From BD2-11 clade cluster bacterium bin43 (GTDB lineage: Bacteria; Gemmatimonadota; Gemmatimonadetes; Longimicrobiales; Gaopeijiaceae): a stretch of DNA of 60,719 bases. Positions within the stretch are counted from its first letter, which is position 1. Every line of letters begins with the position of its first letter. The position numbers were made by a program, and so were the translations under genes. The notes beneath the pieces were generated by a model. It had not been told where the DNA came from. It saw nothing but the letters and a program-made list of their open reading frames with translations, and searched no databases. Location of the stretch: positions 1-60,719 of the forward strand of contig MPMR01000026.1 in the NCBI GenBank assembly GCA_002238605.1. Direction: 5' to 3'. Shown piece after piece: positions 9,020 through 19,879 of the stretch.

Positions 9020-9370
9020 GGCTTTTCCTGTGTTTGGATCGAATCAGAACCGGAAGTGGTTTCCGTAGTGTGGCCTGACAGAGCACGGCCCGACGAGGCG
9101 GCGTCCCGGGCCGGGAAGTTGCCGCAAGCCATCTTCCAACTTAGAAAGAACGCAAGACCTTTGCACAGGGCTGCCGTCGCACCGTCCGGGATCCCCGGGA
9201 CCGTCGCATTCCACGGATACTCGCGGATTCCCGTTTCGGAATGGTGCCGGGGCTGCCGGGGATGGCGTTCCTCGCCGGCAGGATCTACCGCGTCGGAATG
9301 TTCATGCGCGGCAAGCGGCGCACCCTGCCCGAAGCCCGGGGGAGGAGGGAGGCAGCCCGGACGGGGCGCC
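9020..9370. other. Intergenic region without an intact gene
   Basis: These 351 bases lie between two minus-strand genes. The part next to the AbrB-like gene should hold its promoter, but I see no clear -35/-10 pair. The plus strand from about 9262 reads a short stretch that looks like the C-terminal tail of an ABC-2 permease and is described as a separate pseudogene entry. The remainder shows nothing I can name. Confidence 0.5.
9262..9345 (+). pseudogene. Possible remnant of an ABC-2 (NatB-like) permease C-terminus
   Basis: The plus-strand reading MAFLAGRIYRVGMFMRGKRR followed by TLPEA closely resembles the usual last residues of NatB/ABC-2-type permeases (consensus in memory: ARIYRVGILMYGKRPTLPE). 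No transmembrane-coding sequence precedes it, so at most the last 28 or so codons of such a gene survive. It then runs into the 3' end of the antisense GWxTD gene. This is based on recollection of the family tail, not on a search. Confidence 0.4.
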
Positions 9371-11686
9371 TTATCGGGGGTCGTCCTCCGGCCTGCGGAT
9401 GGTTAGCTCGCGCTCGACGCGGACGGAGGCGCCGGTGGTCCGGTCGGTGATGGCGATGATGAGCCGGTGCGCCCCCTCCCCGGCTTCATCGGCGGAGACG
9501 GAGAAGTACTCGGGCACCACCCCGTCGACGGGCTCGACGTTGCGCACGAAACGGACGGCGAGGTCCCCCTCCGCGCCACCTATCAGGTTGCCCAGCGAGC
9601 GCAGGAGACGAGCACCCACACTGCGCCGCTCCGCGTCCTGCAGCGTCACCTCAACGGTGTACTCCGACGAACCCATGAAGTCGGTGGTCAGACCGTAGAT
9701 CTCCAGATACACGTGGATGTCGTCGTGCGCGTCGAAGACCAGGTCGCGCGACGCGCCGATGGCGAAGTCGCGCCATCCGCCGGGGCGATCCACACGAGGC
9801 ACCACACCCCCGGCCAGGACCAGGTCGGACGTGGACAGGCCCACGCGCCGTACCGGGATGGCGGTGATCGTCCCCCGGTTGCGCGCGGCCACGCGGGAAT
9901 CCGCCGCCAGCGCCTCGAGCGAGTACTCGAAGGTGCCGCGGGGCAACTCGAAGGTGAACAGGACGTTGCCCGTGTCGTCGGCCTTGACCGCGTGCCCCAC
10001 GCTGGCGGAATCCTCATAACTGCGGTTGAACAGGAACATGCCGACGCGCACGGAGTCGCCCTCGAACAGATTGAAGGAGTCCGGGTCGGCGCGCAGGAAG
10101 GCCAGCACCTCCACCTGCCCGGGAGCCGCCCCCCGGAAGCGGGCGATCTGCGCGGGTATCTCCGTCCAGCGGTTGACCGCGCGGCTCTCGAAGGTGGTGG
10201 TGGCCTCGGTTTCGCTGACCTGGCGCAGGTACTGCCCGGTGTTTGCGTTGAAGTCGAAGTCCACCCGGTTGTACCCCAGCTCCCGGCGGAACACGAAGCT
10301 GGGCACCTCGAGCCGATAGTTCCAGAAGATCCACCGTCCGTTGGTGCTGGCTCCGGCTCGCTGGGCCGCGCCTCCGAGCCCCGCGCCGGCGCCGTCCTGG
10401 CGCAGCATCCAGATGTTCTCCGGAAGGCCATAGCGGATGAGGACCTGACCCCGGTCGCTGCTCCAGCCCGGCAGGCGCCGCTCGGGGTCTCCGAAGGCCA
10501 GTTCCGCGTATGTGACGCGCGCGATGTGCTCCATCGCCCGCTCGTTTTCCGGAATCAGGAAGAGCGGATCGGACTTGGCCCACAGGATGCGCTCGTATTC
10601 CCGCGCTGCCTCCGCTTCGAGCTCTCCATACGAGCCCCTGTCTTCCTCGTCAAGCAGGTAGGAAACGTCGTCGTAGGGCGCCCGCTCCGCCGGGGGCATG
10701 AGTGCGAGGCCGGTGTTGAAGGCGTCGCGCGCGGCGATCCAGTCCAGCGACTCGTAGGACGCCAACCCGAGGAAGATGTGCGCGTAGGGATCTTCGGGGT
10801 TCACCTCGACCAGGCGCCGGGCTTCGGTCGCCATGTCCTCGAAGCGACCCTGGCGGTGGAGCAGCGCAAGCAGTCCGCGGGCGGCCAGCGCGTGGTCGGG
10901 CACATGCGAGAGAGCAGCTCGATAGTGGGCTTCGATGCGCGGCGGGTAGTCCACGTCCCTGTCGCTGGCGCGGCCGGCGCCCGCCAGTTGGCGGTTGAAG
11001 GTGCGGGGTTCCGTGTAGTTGAGGCAGAAGGCCTGGACCCCGGCGGGGCAGCGCGTCGATCCCGCGTACTCGTCGGTCCCCGGCGATCCGTCCCGCCGCC
11101 ACCCGGCGGGCAGGAAGACCAGGTGCTCGAAGTCCTCCATTTCCTCCGTGAGGATGCGCGCCAGCACAAAGTGCGACTGGGCCAGGACCCCTGGTTGGAC
11201 GGCGCGGCCGCTCTCGGACCCTACCGTGCGTTCGAGAATCCGGCGCGCGTCCACGCGCATGAACTGGCGCCGCTTGAGGAGGGCCATCTCCAGCAGCACG
11301 CCCGCGTCCTCGTGGAGCCCCTCGTAGGCCTCGTCCAGCAGCGCTTCCGCCTCCAAACGCTGCCTGAAGTCGGTTTCCTCCAGCGACGCGGTGCGGGCCA
11401 GCAGCGTGCCGAGGGCGAAGGCGATGTGCGGATCCCGGTCGTCTTCCTCACGCGCCCTGCGCAGCAGCCCAAGCGCTGCGGTCGTGTCCCCGGCTTCGAG
11501 CAGCCTCGTGGCCTGGGCCACGGCGCGCGGCACCGCAGCTGCCTGCACATTCGGCTCCTGAAGCGCAGGCGCCGCGGACTGGACGGGAAGCGCGGAAGCC
11601 GAAGCGGGCAAGGGCACGATCAGCGCCCATGCCAGCAACGCCGGAAGTCCCGGGGTCGCCGGAAGGGGCCGGCGCGCGGCGGTCAG
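9371..11686 (-). CDS. Secreted GWxTD-domain protein with TPR-like N-terminal half
   Basis: About 771 residues. A hydrophobic signal peptide (LPALLAWALIVPLPASASA) is followed by helical TPR-like repeats to roughly residue 330. Then comes a GWxTD-type domain with the characteristic GWSSDRGQVLIRYGLPE near residue 405, here GWSSD rather than GWxTD, and a beta-rich C-terminal region. GWxTD proteins are common in Bacteroidota, Acidobacteriota and Gemmatimonadota; their role is not known to me, but they are exported. The start is uncertain: no ATG or GTG fits. A CTG at 11686 overlaps the stop of the upstream small gene (CTGA), and a TTG lies near 11640. Coupling to the upstream gene makes the CTG plausible. 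Confidence 0.8.
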   Translation of the reverse strand: MTAARRPLPATPGLPALLAWALIVPLPASASALPVQSAAPALQEPNVQAAAVPRAVAQATRLLEAGDTTAALGLLRRAREEDDRDPHIAFALGTLLARTASLEETDFRQRLEAEALLDEAYEGLHEDAGVLLEMALLKRRQFMRVDARRILERTVGSESGRAVQPGVLAQSHFVLARILTEEMEDFEHLVFLPAGWRRDGSPGTDEYAGSTRCPAGVQAFCLNYTEPRTFNRQLAGAGRASDRDVDYPPRIEAHYRAALSHVPDHALAARGLLALLHRQGRFEDMATEARRLVEVNPEDPYAHIFLGLASYESLDWIAARDAFNTGLALMPPAERAPYDDVSYLLDEEDRGSYGELEAEAAREYERILWAKSDPLFLIPENERAMEHIARVTYAELAFGDPERRLPGWSSDRGQVLIRYGLPENIWMLRQDGAGAGLGGAAQRAGASTNGRWIFWNYRLEVPSFVFRRELGYNRVDFDFNANTGQYLRQVSETEATTTFESRAVNRWTEIPAQIARFRGAAPGQVEVLAFLRADPDSFNLFEGDSVRVGMFLFNRSYEDSASVGHAVKADDTGNVLFTFELPRGTFEYSLEALAADSRVAARNRGTITAIPVRRVGLSTSDLVLAGGVVPRVDRPGGWRDFAIGASRDLVFDAHDDIHVYLEIYGLTTDFMGSSEYTVEVTLQDAERRSVGARLLRSLGNLIGGAEGDLAVRFVRNVEPVDGVVPEYFSVSADEAGEGAHRLIIAITDRTTGASVRVERELTIRRPEDDPR

Positions 11687-11976
11687 GGGAGAATGGACCG
11701 GAGCAGCGCTTCCAGCTGGTGCCGCCTGAAGCTCTGCGCCTTTTCCACCGCCAGCTCGTAGGATTCCTCGACGAAGATGGCCGCGGTCTGCGCCGCGTCC
11801 CCGGACTCCCCGTCGGCCGGCGAATAGACCAGCTTTGCCCGGCACGGTTCCCCGCTCGAGGACCGCTTGGTCTCGAATTCCAGATAGACGTCCCAGATGC
11901 GATTCTGGTACGTGATGGTGGCGAGGTGCTGGCCCGGCATGGGCCTCAGGTCGGAGGGTACCGCAGGGTCGATCAT
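11683..11976 (-). CDS. Small conserved-looking hypothetical protein
   Basis: 97 residues, no signal peptide, no membrane segment, family not recognised. The first half looks like beta strands (HLATITYQNRIWDVYLEFE) and the second half is helical, with a C-terminal RRHQLEALLRSI segment. The coding region is supported by strong third-position G/C bias. Its stop overlaps a candidate CTG start of the GWxTD gene, so the two are probably one operon. Met13 is an alternative start. A GATAAT lies 9-14 bases before the first ATG, so the transcript could be nearly leaderless. No function is proposed. Confidence 0.65.
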   Translation of the reverse strand: MIDPAVPSDLRPMPGQHLATITYQNRIWDVYLEFETKRSSSGEPCRAKLVYSPADGESGDAAQTAAIFVEESYELAVEKAQSFRRHQLEALLRSILP

Positions 11977-12328
11977 GGTCGCTTACATTATCATCCGCAG
12001 GCCCGGAAATCCAGCGCACCGACCCCTGCGGGTCGGGTACCGCGGGCGCTCCCCCGCAGCTGTCTCGTCGCGTGTTCCGCCGTCGTGACGCGGTCATCCT
12101 GCAGCAGCCTCCTCGCGCGGCCGTTCGTGCATCCGTTCCATGGCTCTTCTTTCGCGAACGGCGGTCTCCGGGTTCCAACCGCTCCGCTTGACCCGTTCCG
12201 TTGACGCTGGCCACCGGTGCCCCTAACTTGCGGCCCGAACTACATGGGCCGCGTGTTTCCGTCGCCGCCGGATGCGAACGGCGCGAACCATTCCCGCAAC
12301 CTCCACTCGCCAAGGAACCGCGCGCTTC
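11977..12328. other. Divergent intergenic region upstream of the act operon
   Basis: This 352-base gap between divergent transcription units contains no gene I can support. Its right part carries the act promoter, listed separately. Near the middle there is a GC-rich inverted stretch around the GGGTCGGGTACC segment, with no T-run, so I do not call a terminator. Confidence 0.5.
12201..12229 (+). promoter_or_regulatory. Promoter of the alternative complex III operon
   Basis: TTGACG (12201-12206), a 17-base spacer and TAACTT (12224-12229) form the best sigma-A-like promoter in this gap. It points at actA with a leader of about 90 bases. The -10 box reads TAACTTG, which also fits the TAnnTTTG type known from Bacteroidota, a related phylum. 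Confidence 0.6.
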
Positions 12329-12901
12329 ATGAAGGGACAGCGGACTGCCGTTCTGGCTGGAGTCGTCGCAACGTTGGGGGCCCTTGCCTTCGTGCAGGAG
12401 GGCGACGCCCCCCAGGAGAGCCAGGACACCGCCGTCGAGACGGCGGCCGTGGAACCTGATCCGCTGGCGCAGCCCATCGCATTCCCCCACGACATCCACG
12501 CCGGCGAATTCGGCATGGACTGCCAGTATTGCCACTTCTCCGCCGAGCGGTCCGTCGACGCGGGCATCCCCCCGGTGGCCACCTGCCAGGGCTGCCACCT
12601 GGTCGTCCAGGGACGCAACAACCCGGAGGAAGTGGCCAAGGTGCGCGACTATGCCCTGCGCGAGGAAGCCATTCCGTGGGTGCGCATCTACAAGGTCTCG
12701 GACCACGTGCGCTTCCCACACATGCGGCACGTGGCGCCGGACGCGTCCGGCGAACCCCGGGTCCAGTGCCAGGAGTGCCACGGCCCGGTACAGGAGATGG
12801 CGGTCATCGAGGCCGTGAACCAGCCGCTCTCCATGGGATGGTGCGTGCAGTGTCACGTGGAGCGGGACGTCTCCCGGGACTGCGCGGTCTGTCACTACTG
12901 A
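12329..12901 (+). CDS. actA: Alternative complex III subunit ActA, pentaheme cytochrome c
   Basis: 190-residue periplasmic cytochrome with an N-terminal hydrophobic segment (MKGQRTAVLAGVVATLGALA) acting as signal or anchor. Five CxxCH heme-binding motifs are visible: Cys65 (CQYCH), Cys86 (CQGCH), Cys147 (CQECH), Cys172 (CVQCH) and Cys185 (CAVCH). Five hemes and the position ahead of actB match ActA of alternative complex III. That enzyme takes electrons from menaquinol and passes them to a periplasmic carrier, replacing the bc1 complex. Start chosen at 12329 because AAGGA precedes it at a good distance; 12272 is also open. First gene of the act operon. Confidence 0.93.
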   Translation: MKGQRTAVLAGVVATLGALAFVQEGDAPQESQDTAVETAAVEPDPLAQPIAFPHDIHAGEFGMDCQYCHFSAERSVDAGIPPVATCQGCHLVVQGRNNPEEVAKVRDYALREEAIPWVRIYKVSDHVRFPHMRHVAPDASGEPRVQCQECHGPVQEMAVIEAVNQPLSMGWCVQCHVERDVSRDCAVCHY

Positions 12902-12914
12902 GCGAGCGGGCGTC

Positions 12915-15900
12915 ATGAGCAGCCACCGCCGGAAGCGAGAACGCGAAGCCCATGACCACGAGCGGGAAACCAGTGAGAAGCGAGCACACATGAGCGGCAT
13001 CCAACGCCGGGATTTCCTGCGGGTGGTGGGCGCATCCGGGGCCGGGGCCACCATGTTCGGCTGCTCCACGGACAACGTGGAGAAGCTCATCCCGTACGTG
13101 GTCCCGCCCGAGGAGATCACGCCGGGGGTCGCGACCTGGTACGCGTCCGTGTGCGGAGAGTGCCCGGCCGGCTGCGGCGTCTGGGTGCGCACCCGCGAGG
13201 GCCGCGCGGTAAAGATCGAGGGCAACCCGCAACATCCCGTCTCGGGAGGCGCGTTGTGCGCGCGCGGGCATTCGGCCCTGCAGGGGCTGTACAACCCCGA
13301 TCGCCTCACGGGCCCGATGATGCGCGACGGGGACGGCTTCGCGCCGGTCAGCTGGGAGGACGCCGAGGCGCAGCTCGCCGAGCGGCTGGGCGCGGCGGGC
13401 GGAAACGTGCTGCTCGTCACCGGGAGCGCCGGTGGGGCGCTCGGCCACCTCTTCGATCGCTTCGCGGAGGCCACCGGCGGTACGCGCGTGGAATACGAGG
13501 CGCTGTCGGAAGCCCCGTTGCGGGAGGCTGCGCGTCTGGCGTTCGGGCGCGATGTCGTCCCCGCCTATGACTTCGAGGCGGCCCGCTTCGTGCTTTCCTT
13601 CGGCGCCGACTTCCTCGAGACCTGGCTGTCGCCGACCGAGTACGGGCGGGGCTTCGCGCGCACCAGCGCCATAGACCAGGTGGCTTCCAAGGGACGCTTC
13701 GTCTTCCTCGCCCCGAGGCTTTCGCTGACGGGCCAGAACGCCGACGAGTGGTTCCCCATCCGAGCCGGATCGGAAGCGGCGGTCGCGCTCGCCATGGCCG
13801 CGGTGATCGCGGGCGACGGGGCTGACGCGGGCTCCTACGCGGAATTGCTGGGCAGCTTCGATGTTGCCGCAGCGGCCGGTGCTGCCGGGCTCTCGGAGGA
13901 GGAGATCGCGGACCTGGCAAGGCGCTTCGTCGCTGAAGGACCCGGGCTGGCGCTGGGTCCCGGCGTGAGCGGACAGCACCGGGGCGCCACCGGCGCCAAC
14001 CTGGCGGTGCTGGTGCTCAACCAGGTCGCGGGCAACATCGGCCGCTCCGTGCACCTGGCCGTGCCGGACCAGGCAGCCGCGTCCTCCTCTTACGCGTCGC
14101 TCGAATCCGCCATGGGTTCGATGCGGGCGGGCGAGGTCGCGGTCGCGCTCGTGCACGGCGCCAACCCGGCCTATTCGCTGCCGCCTTCCGCGGGTTTCGC
14201 GGACGCGTTCGGTGCCGTGCCGTTCAAAGTTTCCTTCGCCTCCGCGCTTGACGAGACCGCACACCTCGCCGACCTGGTGCTTCCCGACACGCATCCGCTC
14301 GAGGCATGGGGGGATTCCCACCCGCGCCCGGGCGTGAGCGCGGTGCAGCAGCCGGTGATGAGGCCGGTTCCCCTGTTTGACGCCCGGGCCACCGGAGATG
14401 TGCTCCTGTCCACGGCCAACGCCCTCGGCCAGAACCTGGGCGCCGACGACTTCCAGGCATACGTGCGCGCCCGCTGGCAGGAGATGGGGCTCGCGGGAGA
14501 CGACGACTTCGACGGCTTCTGGCGCGAGGCTCTGCGCCGGGGAGTGGTGTTGTCGGAACCGCCCGGGGAGGAGGCGCCGCTCAGGTTGCTGCCGCCGGAT
14601 GCGGCGGTCGGGTTCGACGTGCCCGCCCTGGACGGCGACCCGGACGGACTGGCCCTGGTCGTGTACCCGTCGTCCCGCTTCGGGGACGGACGCCAGGCCA
14701 ACCGCTCCTGGATGCAGGAGCTCCCCGACCCGGTCAGCAAGATCACCTGGCATTCCTGGGTGGAACTGCACCCGGCCACGGCGGAGCGGCACGGGCTCCG
14801 CGAGGGCGATGTGGTGCGCGTGACTTCGCCGCACGGCCAGGTGGAGCTGCCGGTCTGGCCCTACGCGGGCGTACGGGAGGACGTAGCCGCGATCGCCATG
14901 GGCGGGGGACATACGGGCTACGGCCGCTACGCGGACGGCAACGGGGTGAACCCCATGACGCTGCTCCCGGCCGAGTCCGAACAGCCCTCCGGGGCGATGG
15001 TCCACCTCGCCACCCGGGTTGCGGTCGAAGCGACCGGGGAGTGGCGCAAGCTCGCGAGCATCCACGGCTCCGGGCATACCCAGGAAGACCGCAACATCGC
15101 CCCCGCCATCGCGCTTGCCGACATCGGCCACGCCGAGGAGGAACACGACGAGCACGCGCTGGCCGAACTCCAGGAGGTGGGGGGGTTCATACCCGTGCCC
15201 ACCGAGGGCCGCCCGGAGGACTACCCCCTCCCCGGCGCCCAGCACGGAGAATACGCGGACCCGGAGAGCACGCCCCGCTGGGCGATGGCCATCGACCTGG
15301 ACAAGTGCACCGGATGCAGCGCCTGCGTCACCGCCTGCCAGGCCGAGAACAACGTCCCCGTTGTCCACGAGGAGCAGGTCCTCATGGGCCGCGACATCCA
15401 GTGGATGCGCATCGAGAACTACTTCGAGACGGTCGACGCTTCGCACGCCGGCCCGGTGGACGTGCGCTTTACGCCCATGCTCTGCCAGCATTGCGGCAAC
15501 GCGCCGTGCGAGCCGGTGTGCCCGGTGTTCGCCGCCTATCACACGCCCGACGGGCTGAACGCGCAGGTCTACAACCGCTGCGTGGGCACCCGCTACTGCG
15601 CCAACAACTGCCCCTACAAGGTGCGCGTCTTCAACTGGTACGAGTACTCCGACGTGCCCGAGCCCCTGAACTGGCAGTACAACCCCGACGTCACCGTGCG
15701 GGGTGAGGGCGTCATGGAGAAGTGCACCTTCTGCGTGCAGCGGATTCGCGAGGCGGAGAACCGGGCGGTGCTGGAGGGCCGGGCGGTCGGCGAGGGCGAG
15801 GTGGTGACGGCGTGCCAGCAGAGCTGCCCGGCCGAGGCCATCGTTTTCGGCAATATCCGGGATCCCGACTCGCGCGTGGCCCAGGTCACCGCGAACGAGC

Positions 15901-15998
15901 GTTCGTACCGGGTGCTCGACGATCTGATCAACACACAGCCGGCGGTCACCTATCAGCGGAAGGTGACGTTCCACGAGCCGGCGGCGGCGGGACACTAG
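12915..15998 (+). CDS. actB: Alternative complex III subunit ActB, iron-sulfur protein
   Basis: 1027 residues combining a molybdopterin-oxidoreductase-like region (about 60-780) and an NrfC/ferredoxin-like region (about 790-1000). A Tat signal with twin arginines at 31-32 (RRDFLRVVGASG) exports the folded protein. The first region keeps a four-cysteine cluster motif, CGECPAGCGV with a later Cys. The second carries several Fe-S motifs: CTGCSACVTACQAENNVP, CQHCGNAPCEPVCP, CVGTRYCANNCPYK and CTFC/CQQSCP. In characterised ActB the large domain has no molybdenum cofactor and works only in electron transfer; I assume the same here. It starts 13 bases after actA. An internal ATG at 12990 is an alternative start. 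Confidence 0.94.
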   Translation: MSSHRRKREREAHDHERETSEKRAHMSGIQRRDFLRVVGASGAGATMFGCSTDNVEKLIPYVVPPEEITPGVATWYASVCGECPAGCGVWVRTREGRAVKIEGNPQHPVSGGALCARGHSALQGLYNPDRLTGPMMRDGDGFAPVSWEDAEAQLAERLGAAGGNVLLVTGSAGGALGHLFDRFAEATGGTRVEYEALSEAPLREAARLAFGRDVVPAYDFEAARFVLSFGADFLETWLSPTEYGRGFARTSAIDQVASKGRFVFLAPRLSLTGQNADEWFPIRAGSEAAVALAMAAVIAGDGADAGSYAELLGSFDVAAAAGAAGLSEEEIADLARRFVAEGPGLALGPGVSGQHRGATGANLAVLVLNQVAGNIGRSVHLAVPDQAAASSSYASLESAMGSMRAGEVAVALVHGANPAYSLPPSAGFADAFGAVPFKVSFASALDETAHLADLVLPDTHPLEAWGDSHPRPGVSAVQQPVMRPVPLFDARATGDVLLSTANALGQNLGADDFQAYVRARWQEMGLAGDDDFDGFWREALRRGVVLSEPPGEEAPLRLLPPDAAVGFDVPALDGDPDGLALVVYPSSRFGDGRQANRSWMQELPDPVSKITWHSWVELHPATAERHGLREGDVVRVTSPHGQVELPVWPYAGVREDVAAIAMGGGHTGYGRYADGNGVNPMTLLPAESEQPSGAMVHLATRVAVEATGEWRKLASIHGSGHTQEDRNIAPAIALADIGHAEEEHDEHALAELQEVGGFIPVPTEGRPEDYPLPGAQHGEYADPESTPRWAMAIDLDKCTGCSACVTACQAENNVPVVHEEQVLMGRDIQWMRIENYFETVDASHAGPVDVRFTPMLCQHCGNAPCEPVCPVFAAYHTPDGLNAQVYNRCVGTRYCANNCPYKVRVFNWYEYSDVPEPLNWQYNPDVTVRGEGVMEKCTFCVQRIREAENRAVLEGRAVGEGEVVTACQQSCPAEAIVFGNIRDPDSRVAQVTANERSYRVLDDLINTQPAVTYQRKVTFHEPAAAGH

Positions 15999-16050
15999 AA
16001 GCAGGGCGCCCTCCGGCCCGCTGGCCGGCGGAGACGCGTCCAGGAGAAGG

Positions 16051-17423
<1,373 letters not shown>

Positions 17424-17427
<4 letters not shown>

Positions 17428-17948
17428 GCACGCAAGCCGGCCTGCTGGCCTCCTTCGACTACCTCGACGGGGCGGTGGACGCCGTGAAGGCGCTGCGCAA
17501 GTCGGGGTTCCGGAAGATCATCGCCTATTCCCCGCTGCCGGAGCATCATCTGGAGGAGGCGCTGGGGTACGACCAGAGTCCGGTGCGCGTCTTCGCGCTG
17601 GTGGGCGGGCTGACCGGCGCCGCGGCCGGCTTCGCGTTCACCACCTGGACCTCGATGGACTGGCCGCTGGTGACGGGCGGCAAGCCCATCGTGTCGATCC
17701 CGGCGTACTTCATCATCGCCTTCGAGATGGCGGTGCTGTTCGGGGCGCTCTCGACCGTCATCGGCGTCTTCATCAACGCCCGGCTGCCCCGCCTGCGGCC
17801 GCCCGTGGTCTACGATCCCGGGTTCAGCGGCGGCCGCTTCGGAGTACACGTGAGCGCCCCCGCAGACCGCATTGAAGAAGCCCGCCGGATCCTCAACGGA
17901 AGCGGTCCGGCCGAACTCACGGAAGAACCCGACCCGGCCCATGGCTGA
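17424..17948 (+). CDS. actD: Alternative complex III subunit ActD (DUF3341)
   Basis: 174-residue protein of the DUF3341 family, which is the ActD subunit. It begins with a soluble segment (LLASFDYLDGAVDAVKALRKSG), then has two transmembrane helices between about residues 53 and 120, and ends in a soluble alpha/beta tail. Role: small structural membrane subunit associated with the NrfD-like subunits. It overlaps actC by four bases and actE by eight, so translation is coupled. Confidence 0.92.
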
Positions 17949-18576
17949 CCGACCTCGCCCGCGCACTCCCGTCCGCTTCGTCGCGGTGGCCCTGCTGGCC
18001 GGACTCGTGAGCGCGTGCTCGCCCTTCGACGACCTCATGGTCGCGATCTTCGGGCGCAGCATGCGCGACCAGCGCTCGTTCGACCCCTACGAGAACACGC
18101 TGCTGCCGGCGGAGGGCTCGGTGCCCTTCTCGGCCGGCAACTTCTCCGCCGGTCCGGACCAGATCTCGGTGGGGCAGCCGGACCCGACGGTCGAGATGCC
18201 GCCGTTCTTCACGCAAGTCGAGGTGGCCACCGAGGCTCCCGTCGTCATGGAGATGGTCAACCCGGTGGAAGCCACTGCCGAGTCGCTGGCGCGCGGCGAG
18301 AGGCTGTACAACCGCTTCTGCGCTCCGTGCCACAGCGTTGACGGGGTGGGCGCCAATGCTCCCATCGCGGCGCTGCATCCCATGCTCCCCGCCTTCAACC
18401 TGTCGAGCGCGGCCACCGCGATCCGCCCCGATGGCTACATGTACGGCGTCATTCGCGTGGGACGTGGACTGATGCCCGCCTACGGGCACCAGATTCCGCA
18501 CTACGACCGCTGGCACATCGTCAACTACGTCCGCCAGTTGCAGGAACAGGCGGGCAACCCGGCTCCGGGGGAGTAG
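17941..18576 (+). CDS. actE: Alternative complex III subunit ActE, monoheme cytochrome c lipoprotein
   Basis: 211 residues. The signal sequence ends in a lipobox (LAGLVSAC, lipidated Cys26), so the protein is membrane-anchored on the periplasmic side. One heme motif, CAPCH at 127-131, and a downstream Met in the GLMPAYGHQI segment as probable sixth ligand mark a class I cytochrome c. This matches ActE, the heme subunit that hands electrons to the terminal oxidase or a soluble carrier. ATG at 17941 overlaps the actD stop. Confidence 0.92.
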   Translation: MADRPRPRTPVRFVAVALLAGLVSACSPFDDLMVAIFGRSMRDQRSFDPYENTLLPAEGSVPFSAGNFSAGPDQISVGQPDPTVEMPPFFTQVEVATEAPVVMEMVNPVEATAESLARGERLYNRFCAPCHSVDGVGANAPIAALHPMLPAFNLSSAATAIRPDGYMYGVIRVGRGLMPAYGHQIPHYDRWHIVNYVRQLQEQAGNPAPGE

Positions 18577-18580
18577 CGGC

Positions 18581-19879
18581 ATGGCCCACATCCACGTCCC
18601 GGCCGACATCCCGGTGCGCCACCTGGAGCGCTCCCGCCGTTTTTCGGTCGTGTGCGGGGCCCTCTTCCTGGTTGGCGTAATTTCGCTCTTCGTGCTGCGT
18701 GCCGCCGACCCCGCGCGCGCCGAGCAGGCCTACTCGGCCAACTGGCTTTTCTTCTTCGCCATCGCCGAGGGCGCGATGCTCCTGTGCGCGGTGACCAACA
18801 TCGTGAAGGCCAAATGGAACTGGCCGGTGCGCCGCGTGAGCCTCGCCTTCGCAGCCTACCTGCCGATCGCGTTCATCCTCTTCCTGCCCATGCTGGGTCT
18901 GCGGGAATCGTACTTCCCCTGGATCGAGGCGATGGAGTCGGATCCCATCGTGCAGGCGAAGGCCGCGTACCTGAATGTCCCGTTCCTGATCGCCCGCAAT
19001 GTGGCCGGGTTGCTGCTTCTCATCGGGCTGAGCCTGTACATGGCGTATCTGGCCGTGCGTCCGGACATGGGGCTGGTTGAAGGCGATCGTGATGGGGCGC
19101 GCAAGCGCTGGCGCGCCACCCTTACCGCGGGATGGTTGGGACAGGAAGCCGAGGAGACGGCGAGCGCCCGTCGGATGGGCCGTCTGGCCCCCGCCTTCAT
19201 CCTCGTCTACGCCGCCGTGATGAGCATGGTGGCCTACGACTTCGCCATGTCGCTCGAGCCCCACTGGTTCTCCACCATATTCGGGGCCTGGTACTTCATG
19301 GGCGGCTTCTGGGGAGGGATCGCCTCCACCGCGCTGATCGTCGTTCTGCTGAAGCGCCGGCACGCGGATCTGAATGGCCTGATGGGCGTCCAGCAGATGC
19401 ACGACCTGGGCAAGCTGACCTTCGCCTTCTGCGTGTTCTGGACCTACATCGTCTTCGCCCAGTACATCGTCATCTGGTACGGAAAGCTGCCGTGGGAACA
19501 GGCGTGGGTCATCCACCGGACCGGCGAAACCTGGGGAGGGTTTTCGCTCGCCCTGGTGCTGATGTGCTTCGTGATTCCCTTCGCCGGGCTCATCGGGCGC
19601 CGGCCCAAGATGAACCCGGTCATTCTCGGTAGCTTTGTCTGCGTCATCCTGGCGGGGCTCTGGCTGGAACACCACCTGCTGATCGCGCCCTCGCTGCGGC
19701 TCGAGGGACCGACCATCGGGCTCTGGGAAGCCCTGGTGACGCTGGTGTTCCTGGGGCCGCTGCTCTGGAGCCTGCGCTGGTTCCTGAGCACCTTCCCGGT
19801 GGTGCAGGTGTGGCAGCCGCCGGAGCAGCTGGAGATGGTGGATCTGGAGGTGACGCGGGAGGAAGCCGGCGTCCTTTAG
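18581..19879 (+). CDS. actF: Alternative complex III subunit ActF, NrfD-like membrane protein
   Basis: 432 residues with about ten transmembrane helices, a second NrfD-fold subunit distinct from ActC. Conserved-looking stretches include SANWLFFFAIAEGAMLLCAV, YDFAMSLEPHWFSTIFGAWY and WTYIVFAQYIVIWYGKLPWE. ActF pairs with ActC to form the membrane part; whether it binds quinol or conducts protons is debated for the family. Starts four bases after actE. The operon ends here: no cytochrome c oxidase or SCO gene follows, unlike in many relatives, and the next gene is on the opposite strand. Confidence 0.93.
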   Translation: MAHIHVPADIPVRHLERSRRFSVVCGALFLVGVISLFVLRAADPARAEQAYSANWLFFFAIAEGAMLLCAVTNIVKAKWNWPVRRVSLAFAAYLPIAFILFLPMLGLRESYFPWIEAMESDPIVQAKAAYLNVPFLIARNVAGLLLLIGLSLYMAYLAVRPDMGLVEGDRDGARKRWRATLTAGWLGQEAEETASARRMGRLAPAFILVYAAVMSMVAYDFAMSLEPHWFSTIFGAWYFMGGFWGGIASTALIVVLLKRRHADLNGLMGVQQMHDLGKLTFAFCVFWTYIVFAQYIVIWYGKLPWEQAWVIHRTGETWGGFSLALVLMCFVIPFAGLIGRRPKMNPVILGSFVCVILAGLWLEHHLLIAPSLRLEGPTIGLWEALVTLVFLGPLLWSLRWFLSTFPVVQVWQPPEQLEMVDLEVTREEAGVL

